In this document: piece after piece, positions 1 to 8,164 of the stretch
Numbering within the stretch: the stretch's first letter is position 1
How the letters are laid out: each line of letters opens with the position of its first letter
Assembly (NCBI RefSeq): GCF_000519205.1
Contig: NZ_JAFB01000009.1
Span: 21,654-85,653 of the forward strand
Source: Amycolatopsis taiwanensis DSM 45107
GTDB lineage: Bacteria > Actinomycetota > Actinomycetes > Mycobacteriales > Pseudonocardiaceae
Direction: 5' to 3'
Length of the DNA stretch: 64,000 nt
Program-made: the position numbers and the translations under genes
The notes under the pieces: model-generated
Told to the model about the DNA's origin: nothing
Seen by the model: only the letters and a program-made list of their open reading frames with translations
The model's database searches: none

Positions 1-690
1 CGTTTGCGTACTCGGGCGCAGAAGCGGGCCATCACCATGGAGTCGGCGCCGAGGTCGTTGAAGAAGTTGCTGTCGACCGCTACGTGGTCGGTGCCCATGA
101 TGTCGGTGAGCACTTCGGTGAAGCGTCGCTCGCATTCGGTGAGCGTGGTCGGAATGGCAGGTGTGGTTGTGGTGTGGGTGAGGGCTGCTGCGAGGCTTCG
201 GATTGTGGGGTGTTTGTAGGTGTCCGGCATGGACACTGATGGGAGGTCGGGCCGTTTGCGTACTCGGGCGCAGAAGCGGGCCATCACCATGGAGTCGGCG
301 CCGAGGTCGTTGAAGAAGTTGCTGTCGACCGCTACGTGGTCGGTGCCCACGATGTCGGTGAGCACCTCGGTGAAGCGTCGCTCGCATTCGGCGAGCGTGG
401 TCGCACTGGGAGCCAATGGGGTTGCCGGTTGTGAGGTAGGCGGGGTTGTGGTGTCGGCGAGGGCTGCTGCGAGGCTCCGAATTGTCGGGTGCTTGTAGGT
501 GTCCGGCATGGACACTGATGGCAGGTCGGGCCGCTTGCGTACTCGGGCGCAGAAGCGGGCCATCACCATGGAGTCGGCGCCGAGGTCGTCGAAGAAGTTG
601 CTGTCGACCGCTACGTGGTCGGTGCCCACGATGTCGGTGAGCACCTCGGTGAAGCGTCGCTCGCATTCGGCGAGCGTGGTCGGATTGTCA
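1..690. repeat. Three tandem copies of a carrier-domain unit (periods 252 and 279 bp)
   Basis: The block starting CGTTTGCGTACTCGGGCGCA recurs at 1, 253 and (as CGCTTGCG) 532, with only scattered substitutions over about 200 bp. Length differences lie in the linkers. Such high DNA identity suggests recent duplication or ongoing gene conversion between carrier domains. Confidence 0.9.
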
Positions 691-728
691 GCCGGCTCAG
701 CGGTCAGGACGCCGTGGGAGTTTCCCAT
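1..728 (-). CDS. Multi-carrier-domain protein (three tandem phosphopantetheine carrier domains), 3' end outside window
   Basis: Reading right to left, an ATG at 728 with GAGGTG six bases upstream opens a frame that stays open to the window edge. It encodes three nearly identical acyl/peptidyl carrier domains. Each has the 4'-phosphopantetheine motif F-F-(N/D)-D-L-G-A-D-S-M; the modifiable serines fall at about residues 53, 146 and 230. After each serine come R-K-R-P-D-L-P-S-V-S and then Y-K-H-P-T-I-R-S-L-A. Short Pro/Thr linkers separate the domains, giving periods of 93 and 84 residues. Such domains carry thioester-bound intermediates for NRPS, PKS or Pls-type enzymes. The motif style recalls carriers linked to Pls/PosA synthetases; that is recall, not a search. 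What follows the third carrier lies outside the window. Carrier identity is near certain, the pathway unknown. Confidence 0.85.
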   Translation of the reverse strand, partial: MGNSHGVLTAEPADNPTTLAECERRFTEVLTDIVGTDHVAVDSNFFDDLGADSMVMARFCARVRKRPDLPSVSMPDTYKHPTIRSLAAALADTTTPPTSQPATPLAPSATTLAECERRFTEVLTDIVGTDHVAVDSNFFNDLGADSMVMARFCARVRKRPDLPSVSMPDTYKHPTIRSLAAALTHTTTTPAIPTTLTECERRFTEVLTDIMGTDHVAVDSNFFNDLGADSMVMARFCARVRK

Positions 729-1525
729 TTGGTGCACCTCTTGAATCAGAAATCGGAGCGGTCGGCGCGACAAGCGGGCCTGACTCATGACCGACATCCG
801 CACTTGCCTGGACTGCCGAGATCGTGAAAGGAGTGGCTGCAAGTCGAGACGTGGTCGCCAGCGGCCGTCGGCCGGCGCGCTCGGACTCGATGGCCGGCGC
901 ATCATGCTGGGCCGTGCGGCGAAGGGTGCCGCGCTCCATCGGGCAGCGCCGGCGTCGCCTGAGCTTTCGCGGTGCGGACCCGTGTCTCATGCGACTGAGC
1001 TCGCGCCCATGATCACTCAGTTCCCGCCCGTGAACCGGAGAATCAACTCTCTCCATCGATTCACCACTGCTTCACGAATCAACAGCCTCGTGGAACCTGG
1101 AAAATCCCCACGAAGGCGTTCTTGACTCGCACCAGCGCGATACGGGATGATCGGAGCTAGCTCCACAAGACCGCACCCGTTTTGGTGCGTGAATCCAGAC
1201 TAGTGGTGGGCGACGTCCGGCTGTCAAGCCTTCTGGAGTGATAACTTTCCAGGCTGAGTCAATCACGCGCAGGAGACAGCGCGACATTGGGGGATCCCTT
1301 GTGCGCCAGTCGTTCCAATTGGATCTTAAAGCCTGTCTTTGATCGTTGGGTGGCTGTGGCGCGCTGTTGCGCAGCGGCCTTCACACAGCAGGACCCGCTC
1401 ACGGATCGCGGCGAAGAGCCGCCAGAACTCCAGCGGGCCAGAACGTGCCGTTGACAATGTATGCGTGCGTTGGCGGCCAGATTTTCCAAGGAAAGTTACC
1501 CACGATGCTGCAGTGATGCACGAGG
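729..1525. other. Intergenic region, no convincing gene
   Basis: About 800 bp separates the start of the carrier-domain gene from the end of the histidine kinase gene. Short open frames exist on both strands but none shows family motifs, a good ribosome-binding site or sustained third-position GC bias. The part next to 728 should contain the promoter of the carrier gene. A stretch near 1325-1365 looked like an insertion-sequence end, but I could not support it. Confidence 0.5.
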
Positions 1526-2632
1526 TCATTTCGTGATCGGCAGGTGCAGGCTGATGCGGAAGCCGCCGTCACCGGTGCGTTCGGTGGTGAGTGTGCCGTG
1601 CAGGAGCTCGGCTCGTTCGCGGAGCCCGATCAGGCCGTGCCCAGCGCTGGGCAGGGAGAGGGCCTGCCGGGTTGGGGGTCCGTTGGTCACCGTCACGCCC
1701 ACGACACTCCTGTCGTGCCAGAGTTCCACGTCAACTGGTGCCCCCGGCGCGTGCTTGCGCGCATTCGTGAGGCCTTCCTGGACTGTTCGGTAGATGGCAC
1801 GCTGGGTCGCGGCGTCAAGGTCTTCGCGGAGTTGTCCATGCAAGGTCGCGTCGAGGCCGCTGTCGGTGACCAGGGCGTGGAGGTTGGTGAGAGTGGGCTG
1901 CGGGGCGAGGGGGGTGGCTCGACTGGCGGAAGCCTGCAGGATGTTGATCATGTGTCTGAGCTCGTTGAGAGTTTTCACGGCGAGCTCTCGTATCGTGCCC
2001 GCGGCGGCCGCGTCCGTCGGCTTCGCGCTGACCTGCAGCGCGGCGGCCTGGACCGCGATCAGGCTGACCTGGTGGGAGACCACGTCGTGCATCTCGCGGG
2101 CGAGTTGGGCGCGTTCGGTGGCGAGCACGGTCTGTGCGGCGAGTCTCTCGCTGCGTTCACGGGCTTCGACGACGTCTCGCAGCCTGGCCGTGAGATCGGC
2201 ACGAGCTTGGACGAGCTGGCCGAGAAAGGCCGGGGCCGCTCCCAGGAGGGTCGAGTAGATCACCGTGATGAGCAAATCGCGGCTGCCGTGGCCGTGAAAG
2301 TCCAGCGGTGACGGGATGCCGTCTGCGACGGCGACCGTTACCGCGCATAGGACCACCACGCGCCGGTCCCGTGCGTGGCGGGCGACCGTGTATAACGCGA
2401 TCAGTGCCGGCGTAGCTATGGATGTCATGATGAGCGCAGGCACGGTGAACAGAAAGGCGAGGTAGCGATGGTGACGCCGCATGAGCAGGGCCAGCAAGGC
2501 GACACCACCGCTGACAGTCTTCGCCACCGGCCACTGGGGAATCACGTGTAGCACCACGTCGGCCGTGGCCACGGCGATCAGACCGGCATCGACCGCTGCC
2601 GGGTGCCAAGCTGTCGGGAGTATCAGTCTCAC
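1526..2632 (-). CDS. Sensor histidine kinase, NarL-partner type (HisKA_3)
   Basis: A 368-residue membrane histidine kinase. The N-terminal ~140 residues hold several hydrophobic segments with short loops. A HisKA_3 dimerisation box follows, E-R-A-Q-L-A-R-E-M-H-D-V-V-S-H, with His182 as the likely phosphorylation site. The HATPase domain shows an N box (E-G-L-T-N-A-R-K-H-A) and a G box (G-H-G-L-I-G-L-R-E-R). No extracytoplasmic sensor domain is obvious, so the signal is probably sensed in the membrane. The start codon overlaps the stop of the upstream response regulator by 4 bp (ATGA), indicating one leftward operon. The length is normal for actinobacterial DesK/NarX-like kinases. The signal and targets cannot be read from sequence. 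Confidence 0.92.
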   Translation of the reverse strand: MRLILPTAWHPAAVDAGLIAVATADVVLHVIPQWPVAKTVSGGVALLALLMRRHHRYLAFLFTVPALIMTSIATPALIALYTVARHARDRRVVVLCAVTVAVADGIPSPLDFHGHGSRDLLITVIYSTLLGAAPAFLGQLVQARADLTARLRDVVEARERSERLAAQTVLATERAQLAREMHDVVSHQVSLIAVQAAALQVSAKPTDAAAAGTIRELAVKTLNELRHMINILQASASRATPLAPQPTLTNLHALVTDSGLDATLHGQLREDLDAATQRAIYRTVQEGLTNARKHAPGAPVDVELWHDRSVVGVTVTNGPPTRQALSLPSAGHGLIGLRERAELLHGTLTTERTGDGGFRISLHLPITK

Positions 2633-3279
2633 GGACCGCTCACCTCGTCGGTCAGGCCCGCGGCCTGCGCCAGCAGGGCTGCCTGCACCCGACTCTCCAC
2701 AGCCAGCTTGCCCAGGATGGCGACGACCTGCTCGGCGACGGCACTGGTGCTCCGCGTGAGTCTCGCGGCGATGTCGTCATTGGACGCTCCCGCCGCGACG
2801 AGCCTGAGCACGTCTCGTTCCTCTTCGGACAGGCGATCGATCTTGGCGGCGGCTTCGGTACGGGGTTCGCCGGCGCCGTCGAGTACCAGCCGGGCAGCCG
2901 AAGGGGCCAGCACGACCGCCCCCGCGGCCAGTGCCCGCACCGCGCGCGCGAGCTGTGCCGGATCGGTGTCCTTGAGCAGGAATCCGGCCGCTCCGTTCTG
3001 CAGCGCCGCCGTGATGTAATCATCCATGTCGAAGGTGGTGAGCATCCCCACGGCCGTAGGCTCCTGCATCGCGCGGATCTCGTTCAAGATGGTGAGCCCG
3101 TCCACGTCCGGCATACGGATGTCCAGCAGCACCACGTCCGGACGGTGCAGGCTTATTTCCCACATCGCATCGCCGCCGTTGGCCGTGGCCACGACGTCGA
3201 TATCGCGGGCGGCTTTCAAAATCATTTCGATGCCGGACCGGACGAGCGCCTCGTCGTCCACCACCACGACTCGGATCAC
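2629..3279 (-). CDS. Response regulator, NarL/LuxR family
   Basis: A 216-residue cytoplasmic response regulator paired with the overlapping kinase. The receiver domain starts V-V-V-V-D-D-E-A-L-V-R; Asp53 in L-L-D-I-R-M-P-D is the phospho-acceptor and the conserved Lys lies in F-L-L-K-D. The C-terminal part from about residue 145 (L-S-E-E-E-R-D-V-L-R-L-V-A-A-G) is a LuxR-type helix-turn-helix. The recognition helix region reads S-T-S-A-V-A-E-Q-V where most relatives have T-V-K-x-H, so DNA specificity may differ. A 27-bp imperfect inverted repeat about 25 bp upstream of the start could be its autoregulatory site. It is first in the two-gene leftward operon. Confidence 0.92.
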   Translation of the reverse strand: MIRVVVVDDEALVRSGIEMILKAARDIDVVATANGGDAMWEISLHRPDVVLLDIRMPDVDGLTILNEIRAMQEPTAVGMLTTFDMDDYITAALQNGAAGFLLKDTDPAQLARAVRALAAGAVVLAPSAARLVLDGAGEPRTEAAAKIDRLSEEERDVLRLVAAGASNDDIAARLTRSTSAVAEQVVAILGKLAVESRVQAALLAQAAGLTDEVSGP

Positions 3280-3303
3280 GGGGTCCTCCCCGTCCTACGC
3301 GGA

Positions 3304-3330
3304 GCATAACGACTTTACCACTCATTATGC
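3304..3330. promoter_or_regulatory. Imperfect inverted repeat upstream of NarL-type regulator
   Basis: GCATAACGA (3304-3312) and TCATTATGC (3322-3330) are inverted copies with one mismatch and a 9-bp spacer. Position just upstream of the regulator start and the AT-rich arms suit a response-regulator operator or promoter region. This is inference. The rest of the interval to 3595 shows no gene. Confidence 0.4.
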
Positions 3331-3595
3331 GAGGGCCGATCCGAATGTGGGGGTTGAAGGCGTGGCACAGAATAGCGGAAACGAAACAGAAGGTGATTGG
3401 ATCGGCTGATCTATACAGCGCACTGGAGCCGGCCGAGGTGGACGGAGATCCGGCGACAGCTTGGCAAGGTTCACCGGTCGCGGTGCGAGCAACGCCGGAC
3501 AGCCCGCCCGGCCCATCAGCGGAGTAGTTCCTTGGGCCGTGATGTTCTGGCTGGTGGCTACGGCGCCGTTGCGGGTAGTCGGGCGGGCGGTCCGG
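3331..3595. other. Intergenic region without recognisable gene
   Basis: The interval lies between the two-component operon and the tail of the DUF1963-like gene. Open frames on either strand are short and lack motifs or a ribosome-binding site. Confidence 0.5.
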
Positions 3596-4492
3596 TCAGG
3601 AACAGTCGAACCAGTGACTGATCGGGCGACCGGGGCACGATGGGCATTCGAAGATGTACACGCCGCCCACGTCTCCCAACATCAGGCCGGCCGCATCCGC
3701 CGCCGCCTTGCCCTCCTCGCTGTACCACGGCGGCTGTGTGTAGTCGGCCGCCCGGTCCTCGATTGGCAGCCAGGTGCGCCAGGATTCTCCGTCGTATTCC
3801 CGGCTGGCCACGGTGAGGAGGTGCTGCATGCGCCGGCCGCAAGAGTCACAGTCGGGCCAGGCCGGGTCCTGGGTCCAGCCTGGATAGCCACCCAGTTTGA
3901 TCCCGGGGGCGTCGGCGAGATGGTAGTGATAGAGCCAACCCGTGTCGGTCTGAAGCTGTGCGAACCGGTCCTTGAGCGCGGCGTGAAGGTCGTCTGGGAA
4001 ATCCCGGCTGGGGTATTCGGTCACGTGCTCGGGATGAACCACACACGGGTTGGGTACGTAGTCCTCTGGTGCTCCGGCAGGTGCGGCGGGAGTAGCCGCC
4101 ACTTGGCCGACTGCGCGGGCATCTCGCCAATGGACCTGTGGTAGGGGATAGCAGTATTCGCCGTGTTCGAACGGGCACCACAGTACCTGCAGCAGATCGT
4201 GTCCTTGCGGGAACGACATGCTGGGAGCATCGCGTTGGTAGACCTGCGCGATCGGCACGACCGGCACCACCGCGTCATGCTGCCGTCCGTCCAGGTCGAA
4301 GTGTTCTTCTGCGCACACCGGCCAGGGCTCGTCTGCCGGCCACAGCAGTGGACCTCCGACCGAGCTGTCGCGGCAGGTCGGGTCGCCCGAACGGGGGTGA
4401 AGTCGTATCGCGTCTTTGCGCAGCGGTACCAGTTCGGGAAACAGCTCCTCGACGTCCACTGGTCGCGGCGGGGTGTGACGGACCATTCGCAT
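3596..4492 (-). CDS. DUF1963 (YwqG-like) family protein
   Basis: A 298-residue soluble protein without signal peptide or membrane segments. Features typical of the family as I recall it are a mid-N-terminal G-G-P-L-L-W-P-A-D-E-P-W-P block, an aspartate-rich body, K-L-G-G-Y-P-G-W-T-Q around residue 200, and a following C-D-S-C-G-R-R motif. A second pair, E-C-P-S-C, lies close to the C-terminus and could form a metal site with the first. DUF1963 proteins have no firmly known biochemical role. The gene stands alone; its neighbours give no functional clue. Confidence 0.75.
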   Translation of the reverse strand: MRMVRHTPPRPVDVEELFPELVPLRKDAIRLHPRSGDPTCRDSSVGGPLLWPADEPWPVCAEEHFDLDGRQHDAVVPVVPIAQVYQRDAPSMSFPQGHDLLQVLWCPFEHGEYCYPLPQVHWRDARAVGQVAATPAAPAGAPEDYVPNPCVVHPEHVTEYPSRDFPDDLHAALKDRFAQLQTDTGWLYHYHLADAPGIKLGGYPGWTQDPAWPDCDSCGRRMQHLLTVASREYDGESWRTWLPIEDRAADYTQPPWYSEEGKAAADAAGLMLGDVGGVYIFECPSCPGRPISHWFDCS

Positions 4493-4718
4493 CTCCTACA
4501 GGTCTGCGCAACAAACGCCGAGACCCTACAACCCAGATACGACATCCGACCGACGTCGGCGCCCCCGGGCCTGAGGCGTATGGACCAAAGCCTCGGTCGA
4601 GCCGCAGTTGCACTTGCGAGCATTGCACCAGGTAGCGACGGTCGACGTGCCACACCGTGACTGAGTTTCCGCTGCTTTGATTCGGTCTTCGGTCCGTCTG
4701 CCGGCAGTTCGGTGTTCT

Positions 4719-4975
4719 TACGCCGGCACCATCACTTATCTCATCGGGCAGGGCAAGGCGTTGGTCTCTATGGTTGAGGTCGTGGCCACGACAGGTGACC
4801 ACGATCGCGCGAAACCATCGCCGGCACCATCACTGACCCCAACTGGCAGACCCAGGTGTTGGCCTCCCCGGCGAAGGCCGTGGGTATGCCAGGTGAGTAC
4901 GACCGTGCCCGGATCATCGCCGAGACCATCACTGACCCAGACCGGCGGAGTCGGGCGTTGACCGGTGTGGACTGC
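4719..4975 (+). pseudogene. Remnant of a TPR-like helical repeat protein
   Basis: The forward strand holds three degenerate copies of a ~35-residue unit. One frame reads Y-A-G-T-I-T-Y-L-I-G-Q-G-K-A-L-V then V-V-A-T-T-G-D-H-D-R-A. After a one-base frame change near 4811 a second frame continues T-I-A-G-T-I-T-D-P-N-W-Q, then G-E-Y-D-R-A-R-I-I-A-E-T-I-T-D-P-D-R-R. The pattern A-G-D-x-D-R-A-x-x-I-A-x-T-I-T-D-P is common in long actinobacterial TPR-like proteins. No start, no long frame and an internal frameshift remain, so this is a fossil. The rest of the gap up to 5126 shows no gene. Confidence 0.6.
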
Positions 4976-5126
4976 CGCTGGTCGCGCACGCTGTGGCTGA
5001 TCCGGCGCAGCCGGCCTTTGTGAGGTCGACCCACTCGGCCTGGCCTTGCGCGGCGCGCTGCCCGTCACCGAGGTCGATCGCCTCGGCCCGAAGGCTGATG
5101 GCCAGTTGATCGAGAGGATACGGAAT

Positions 5127-6617
5127 ATGCACGACCTTTCTCGTCGTCACTTGCTCAAGGCGACGGCGGCCGCCGGCGTCGGCGCGGTCGCATTCCCGGG
5201 TATTGCGGCCGGCGTTCCGGGTTCGTCCTCCGGCTCAAGCGAGTCCGGAAGCGTGAAAAGCCGGTCGGCGGAGCTGACCGGCCGTATCGTCCGTCCCGAG
5301 GACCCCGGCTACGCGAAGGCGAGTCTCGGCTGGGACGAACTTTTCGTTCACTATCCGCTGGTCATCGTCTTTGCCCAGGAGGCCCAGGACGTGGTCAACG
5401 CCCTCACGTGGGCGCGGCAGAACGACGTCGCGCTCCGGGTGCGGAGCGGCCGCCACAGCCTGGAGGGCTGGTCAAACGTAGACAACGGCATCGTGATCGA
5501 CGTCAGCGAGCTGAAGTCGGTCCAGATCGACACTGCCTCTCGCACCGCGACCGTCGGCGCCGGGCTCAACCAGTTGGAGGCGGTGACCGCGCTCGGGAAG
5601 AAGGGCCTTGCGGCGCCGACCGGAACGGAGGGCAGCGTAGGCCTGTCCGGTGCGACGCTCGGCGGCGGCTTCGGTCTCCTCACCCGCTACCTCGGCATGG
5701 CTTGCGACCACCTGACGGCGGCTGAGATTGTCGTCGCGTCGGGTGCCGACGGCGCGGGCGCGATCAAGGTGGACTTGCAGGACAACTTGGATCTGCTCTG
5801 GGCGCTCCGCGGGGCGGGAAACGGCAACTTCGGGATCGTCACCTCACTCACCTATAAGGTGACTCCGCTAACGAGCGTCGCCTATGTGCAAGCGACCTGG
5901 AAAGGTCTTAATGACCTGTATGGGGTCTTCGACGCATGGCAGCGTACGGCACCGTTCGCCGACAACCGCCTCACCAGCCAGCTCGAAATCCACAAACCTC
6001 AGATCATGCTGTTTGCGGTTCTCGCGAATGGGTCGGAGGCGGAGGCGAAGGAGTTGCTAGCCCCGACCCTGTCGGTTGGCAGGCCCGATGTCTCGGTGCA
6101 GGTCGGAAGCTGGCGCGACATATACGCGGGATTCCAGATTCCGAGCACGAACGAACCCGCGAACTGGAAGTTCAACTCGCAGTTCATCACCGAGCCGTTC
6201 CCGGACAAGGCGATCAGTCTGATCGGCTCGTTCGTGCAAGACGCCCCCTCGGACGACAGCAACTACTTCACCAACGCCTTCGGCGGGGCGGTCAAAACGA
6301 GCGAGCCCACCGGCGGCACGGCCTTCCCGCATCGTGACGCGCTTTTCTATGCCGAACCCGGCGCCGGCTGGGGGACTCGCGGAAATGAAGAAAGCGGCGA
6401 GCCGACCACCCCGAAGGCCCAGGCCTGGATCGCCGAGTTCAGCCAGGCGCTGCGGCCCTACGTGAACGGCGCCTACGTCAACGTGCCGAACGTCGGAATG
6501 CAGGATTGGGAAACCGCCTATTGGGGATACAACTTCGACCGGCTGCGCAAGATCAAGGCGAAGTACGACCCCCACAACGTCTTCCAGTACGAGCAGAGCA
6601 TCCCGCCCTGGTGCTGA
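5127..6617 (+). CDS. Tat-exported FAD-binding oxidoreductase, berberine-bridge (BBE) type
   Basis: A 496-residue flavoenzyme. I start it at ATG 5127, preceded by AGAGGA and followed directly by a Tat signal (L-S-R-R-H-L-L-K-A-T-A-A-A); an upstream in-frame start at 5046 would bury that signal. The PCMH-type FAD domain includes R-V-R-S-G-R-H-S-L-E-G, where His110 is the expected covalent flavin attachment residue, and G-A-T-L-G-G-G-F-G-L-L-T-R-Y-L-G. The second cysteine used for bicovalent flavin in some BBE enzymes is absent (G-S-V-G-L). The C-terminal BBE segment reads Y-W-G-Y-N-F-D-R-L-R-K-I-K-A-K-Y-D-P-H-N-V-F. Relatives oxidise sugars, alkaloids or polyketides using oxygen. Substrate unknown. 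It converges on a Tat-exported hydrolase, hinting at extracellular chemistry. Confidence 0.9.
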   Translation: MHDLSRRHLLKATAAAGVGAVAFPGIAAGVPGSSSGSSESGSVKSRSAELTGRIVRPEDPGYAKASLGWDELFVHYPLVIVFAQEAQDVVNALTWARQNDVALRVRSGRHSLEGWSNVDNGIVIDVSELKSVQIDTASRTATVGAGLNQLEAVTALGKKGLAAPTGTEGSVGLSGATLGGGFGLLTRYLGMACDHLTAAEIVVASGADGAGAIKVDLQDNLDLLWALRGAGNGNFGIVTSLTYKVTPLTSVAYVQATWKGLNDLYGVFDAWQRTAPFADNRLTSQLEIHKPQIMLFAVLANGSEAEAKELLAPTLSVGRPDVSVQVGSWRDIYAGFQIPSTNEPANWKFNSQFITEPFPDKAISLIGSFVQDAPSDDSNYFTNAFGGAVKTSEPTGGTAFPHRDALFYAEPGAGWGTRGNEESGEPTTPKAQAWIAEFSQALRPYVNGAYVNVPNVGMQDWETAYWGYNFDRLRKIKAKYDPHNVFQYEQSIPPWC

Positions 6618-6621
6618 CCTC

Positions 6622-6638
6622 CCTGGCGGGTGGCCAGG
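6622..6638. terminator. Weak hairpin between convergent genes
   Basis: CCTGGC (6622-6627) and GCCAGG (6633-6638) form a 6-bp stem with a 5-base loop right after the oxidase stop codon and before the convergent hydrolase end. The stem is short and there is no T tract. Confidence 0.3.
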
Positions 6639-6659
6639 CGGGACTGATGGCCGCTTCGC

Positions 6660-7601
6660 TCACGCGCGTGCGAGAATTTCGATCAGTCGGCGTGCGAATT
6701 CGGCGGGTTGGGACAGATAGCCGAGGTGACCGCCGGGGACCGTGACCGGGGCCAGACCAAGCCTGCGTGCCAGCTGCACGGTGGACTCGTGGGCCGGTAA
6801 ACCACCCGACTCGCTGCCCACGGCCAGCACAAGCCGACCGGCGGATCGAGCCAGAGCGTCGAGGTCCAGGGGAAACGCCGGATACTGGCGCAACTCGCGC
6901 TCGAACCAGTACGTCTGGTTAACCAGAATGGGTGTGCCATTGGGTGGCGCTGGCGGACGGCTCGCCCGGTCCGACGGGGTCAGGTCCCGCTCGTCGAACA
7001 GCTGCTGTGCCGGCGCGGTGCCCGCTCGCCGGTACAGATCGTACAGGCTGGAATAGAAGTCCAACCAGGCGCGGCCGTCGGGCAACAGTGTCACCGCAGG
7101 CGGCTCGTACGGGACGAACGTACACACCCGCGACGGATCCAGAGTGAGCATTTCCAACGCGACCATCGCGCCGTCGCTGCTACCGAAGACGAACGATGGC
7201 TCGCTGCTCAAATACTCGATCAAGCGTCGGGCATCGTCGGCGTCGGTGGCAAGGTGATGGGCGTAGTCCTGGGCGCCACGAAGCTGGCTGCGTGAGAACC
7301 CACGGCGATCGTAGAGGACGACGGTGTAGCGCGCCGCCAGGTAACGGGTCACCTCTATGAAGCCGTCACCCGTGCCCCCGGCCCCAGGAATCATCAGCAG
7401 CAACGGACCCCGGCCGTGCGTCTCGTAGTACAGCGCCGCTCCAGGCACCTCAAGCACATTTCCCCGTGCGCCATCCGAGCTCGCCGACGCAGTGCCCGCA
7501 CCAAGCAGCCCGGCGCCCACAGCCGTTCCACCGGCGAGAGCGACCGTGGCGGTGCCCGCGGCCGTCGCCTTGAGCACGTCACGACGAGAATGGTCCTGCA
7601 T
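6660..7601 (-). CDS. Tat-exported alpha/beta-hydrolase
   Basis: A 313-residue secreted hydrolase. The N-terminus M-Q-D-H-S-R-R-D-V-L-K-A-T-A-A-G followed by an alanine/glycine-rich stretch to about residue 42 is a Tat signal very like that of the convergent oxidase. The fold signature includes an oxyanion loop (M-I-P-G-A-G-G), D-R-R-G-F-S-R-S, the nucleophile elbow F-G-S-S-D-G with Ser142, and His292 in P-G-G-H-L-G-Y. This fits esterase, epoxide-hydrolase-like or haloperoxidase-like members; the substrate is unknown. The shared export route and tail-to-tail layout suggest but do not prove joint function with the oxidase. Confidence 0.88.
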   Translation of the reverse strand: MQDHSRRDVLKATAAGTATVALAGGTAVGAGLLGAGTASASSDGARGNVLEVPGAALYYETHGRGPLLLMIPGAGGTGDGFIEVTRYLAARYTVVLYDRRGFSRSQLRGAQDYAHHLATDADDARRLIEYLSSEPSFVFGSSDGAMVALEMLTLDPSRVCTFVPYEPPAVTLLPDGRAWLDFYSSLYDLYRRAGTAPAQQLFDERDLTPSDRASRPPAPPNGTPILVNQTYWFERELRQYPAFPLDLDALARSAGRLVLAVGSESGGLPAHESTVQLARRLGLAPVTVPGGHLGYLSQPAEFARRLIEILARA

Positions 7602-7722
7602 GGCCCGTTTCCTCTCGATCGGGTTACGCGAATTAATCGACTAAGCAAACTCTTACCCACCAGCCGACGCGGAATCCATTGTGGAGGACGGGCGGTATGA
7701 GCACCAGACCCTCGATGGTGGA

Positions 7723-8164
7723 GTGACCATCCGGTACACCAGTTAGTGGGTGGTCTTCCCGGCCTCGGCGGCACCGTTTCCGAACGGTACGAGGCTCGGC
7801 GCGAAATGGCTGTCCGGCCGCCACTGGGTCGCCGAGATCGATGGCGAGGTCGTCGGCTGGACCGTCGCCAGCCAAGTGTCCATGCGCGACTGCTAAGTCG
7901 GCGTCGCCGGGATCTGCGTGTACGTCGCCGACGGCTACCTCGGGGCGCGGCGTCGGAAAAGCCTTGCTGCACAAGCAAGTCACCGCCGCTGATGCGGCCG
8001 GAACCTGGACCCTGCACACCGCGATCTTCACCGAGAACCGCGCCGGCATCGCCCTGCACCATGCCGCTGGCTACCGCATCGTCGGTATCCGTGAACGCAC
8101 CGCCCAACTCAACGGCGTCTGGCATGACACTATCCTCATCGAACGCCGCTCACTCGTTAACTGA
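7723..8164 (+). pseudogene. GNAT acetyltransferase pseudogene (phosphinothricin-acetyltransferase-like)
   Basis: Conceptual translation gives W-V-A-E-I-D-G-E-V-V-G-W-T-V-A-S-Q-V-S, then a TAA at about 7894-7896 where the family has Tyr (D-C-stop-V-G-V-A). It continues I-C-V-Y-V-A-D-G-Y-L-G. One extra G near 7945 shifts the frame into R-G-V-G-K-A-L-L (the acetyl-CoA loop), W-T-L-H-T-A-I-F-T-E-N and the C-terminus to 8164. The N-terminus is also shortened: after V-T-I-R-Y-T-S there is a stop. Intact relatives N-acetylate phosphinothricin-like or other amines. Three lesions with an otherwise conserved sequence mean recent inactivation. Confidence 0.85.

Noticed and set aside
1-690. Possible CRISPR or satellite array at the window start
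   Set aside because: The repeat unit is 252-279 bp, has no spacer structure and encodes a carrier domain in frame.
1325-1365. Possible insertion-sequence terminus
   Set aside because: The wording of the sequence seemed familiar, but no matching inverted end, target duplication or transposase could be found nearby.
5046-5126. Upstream start for the flavin oxidase
   Set aside because: It would put 27 residues before the Tat signal; ATG 5127 has a good ribosome-binding site.
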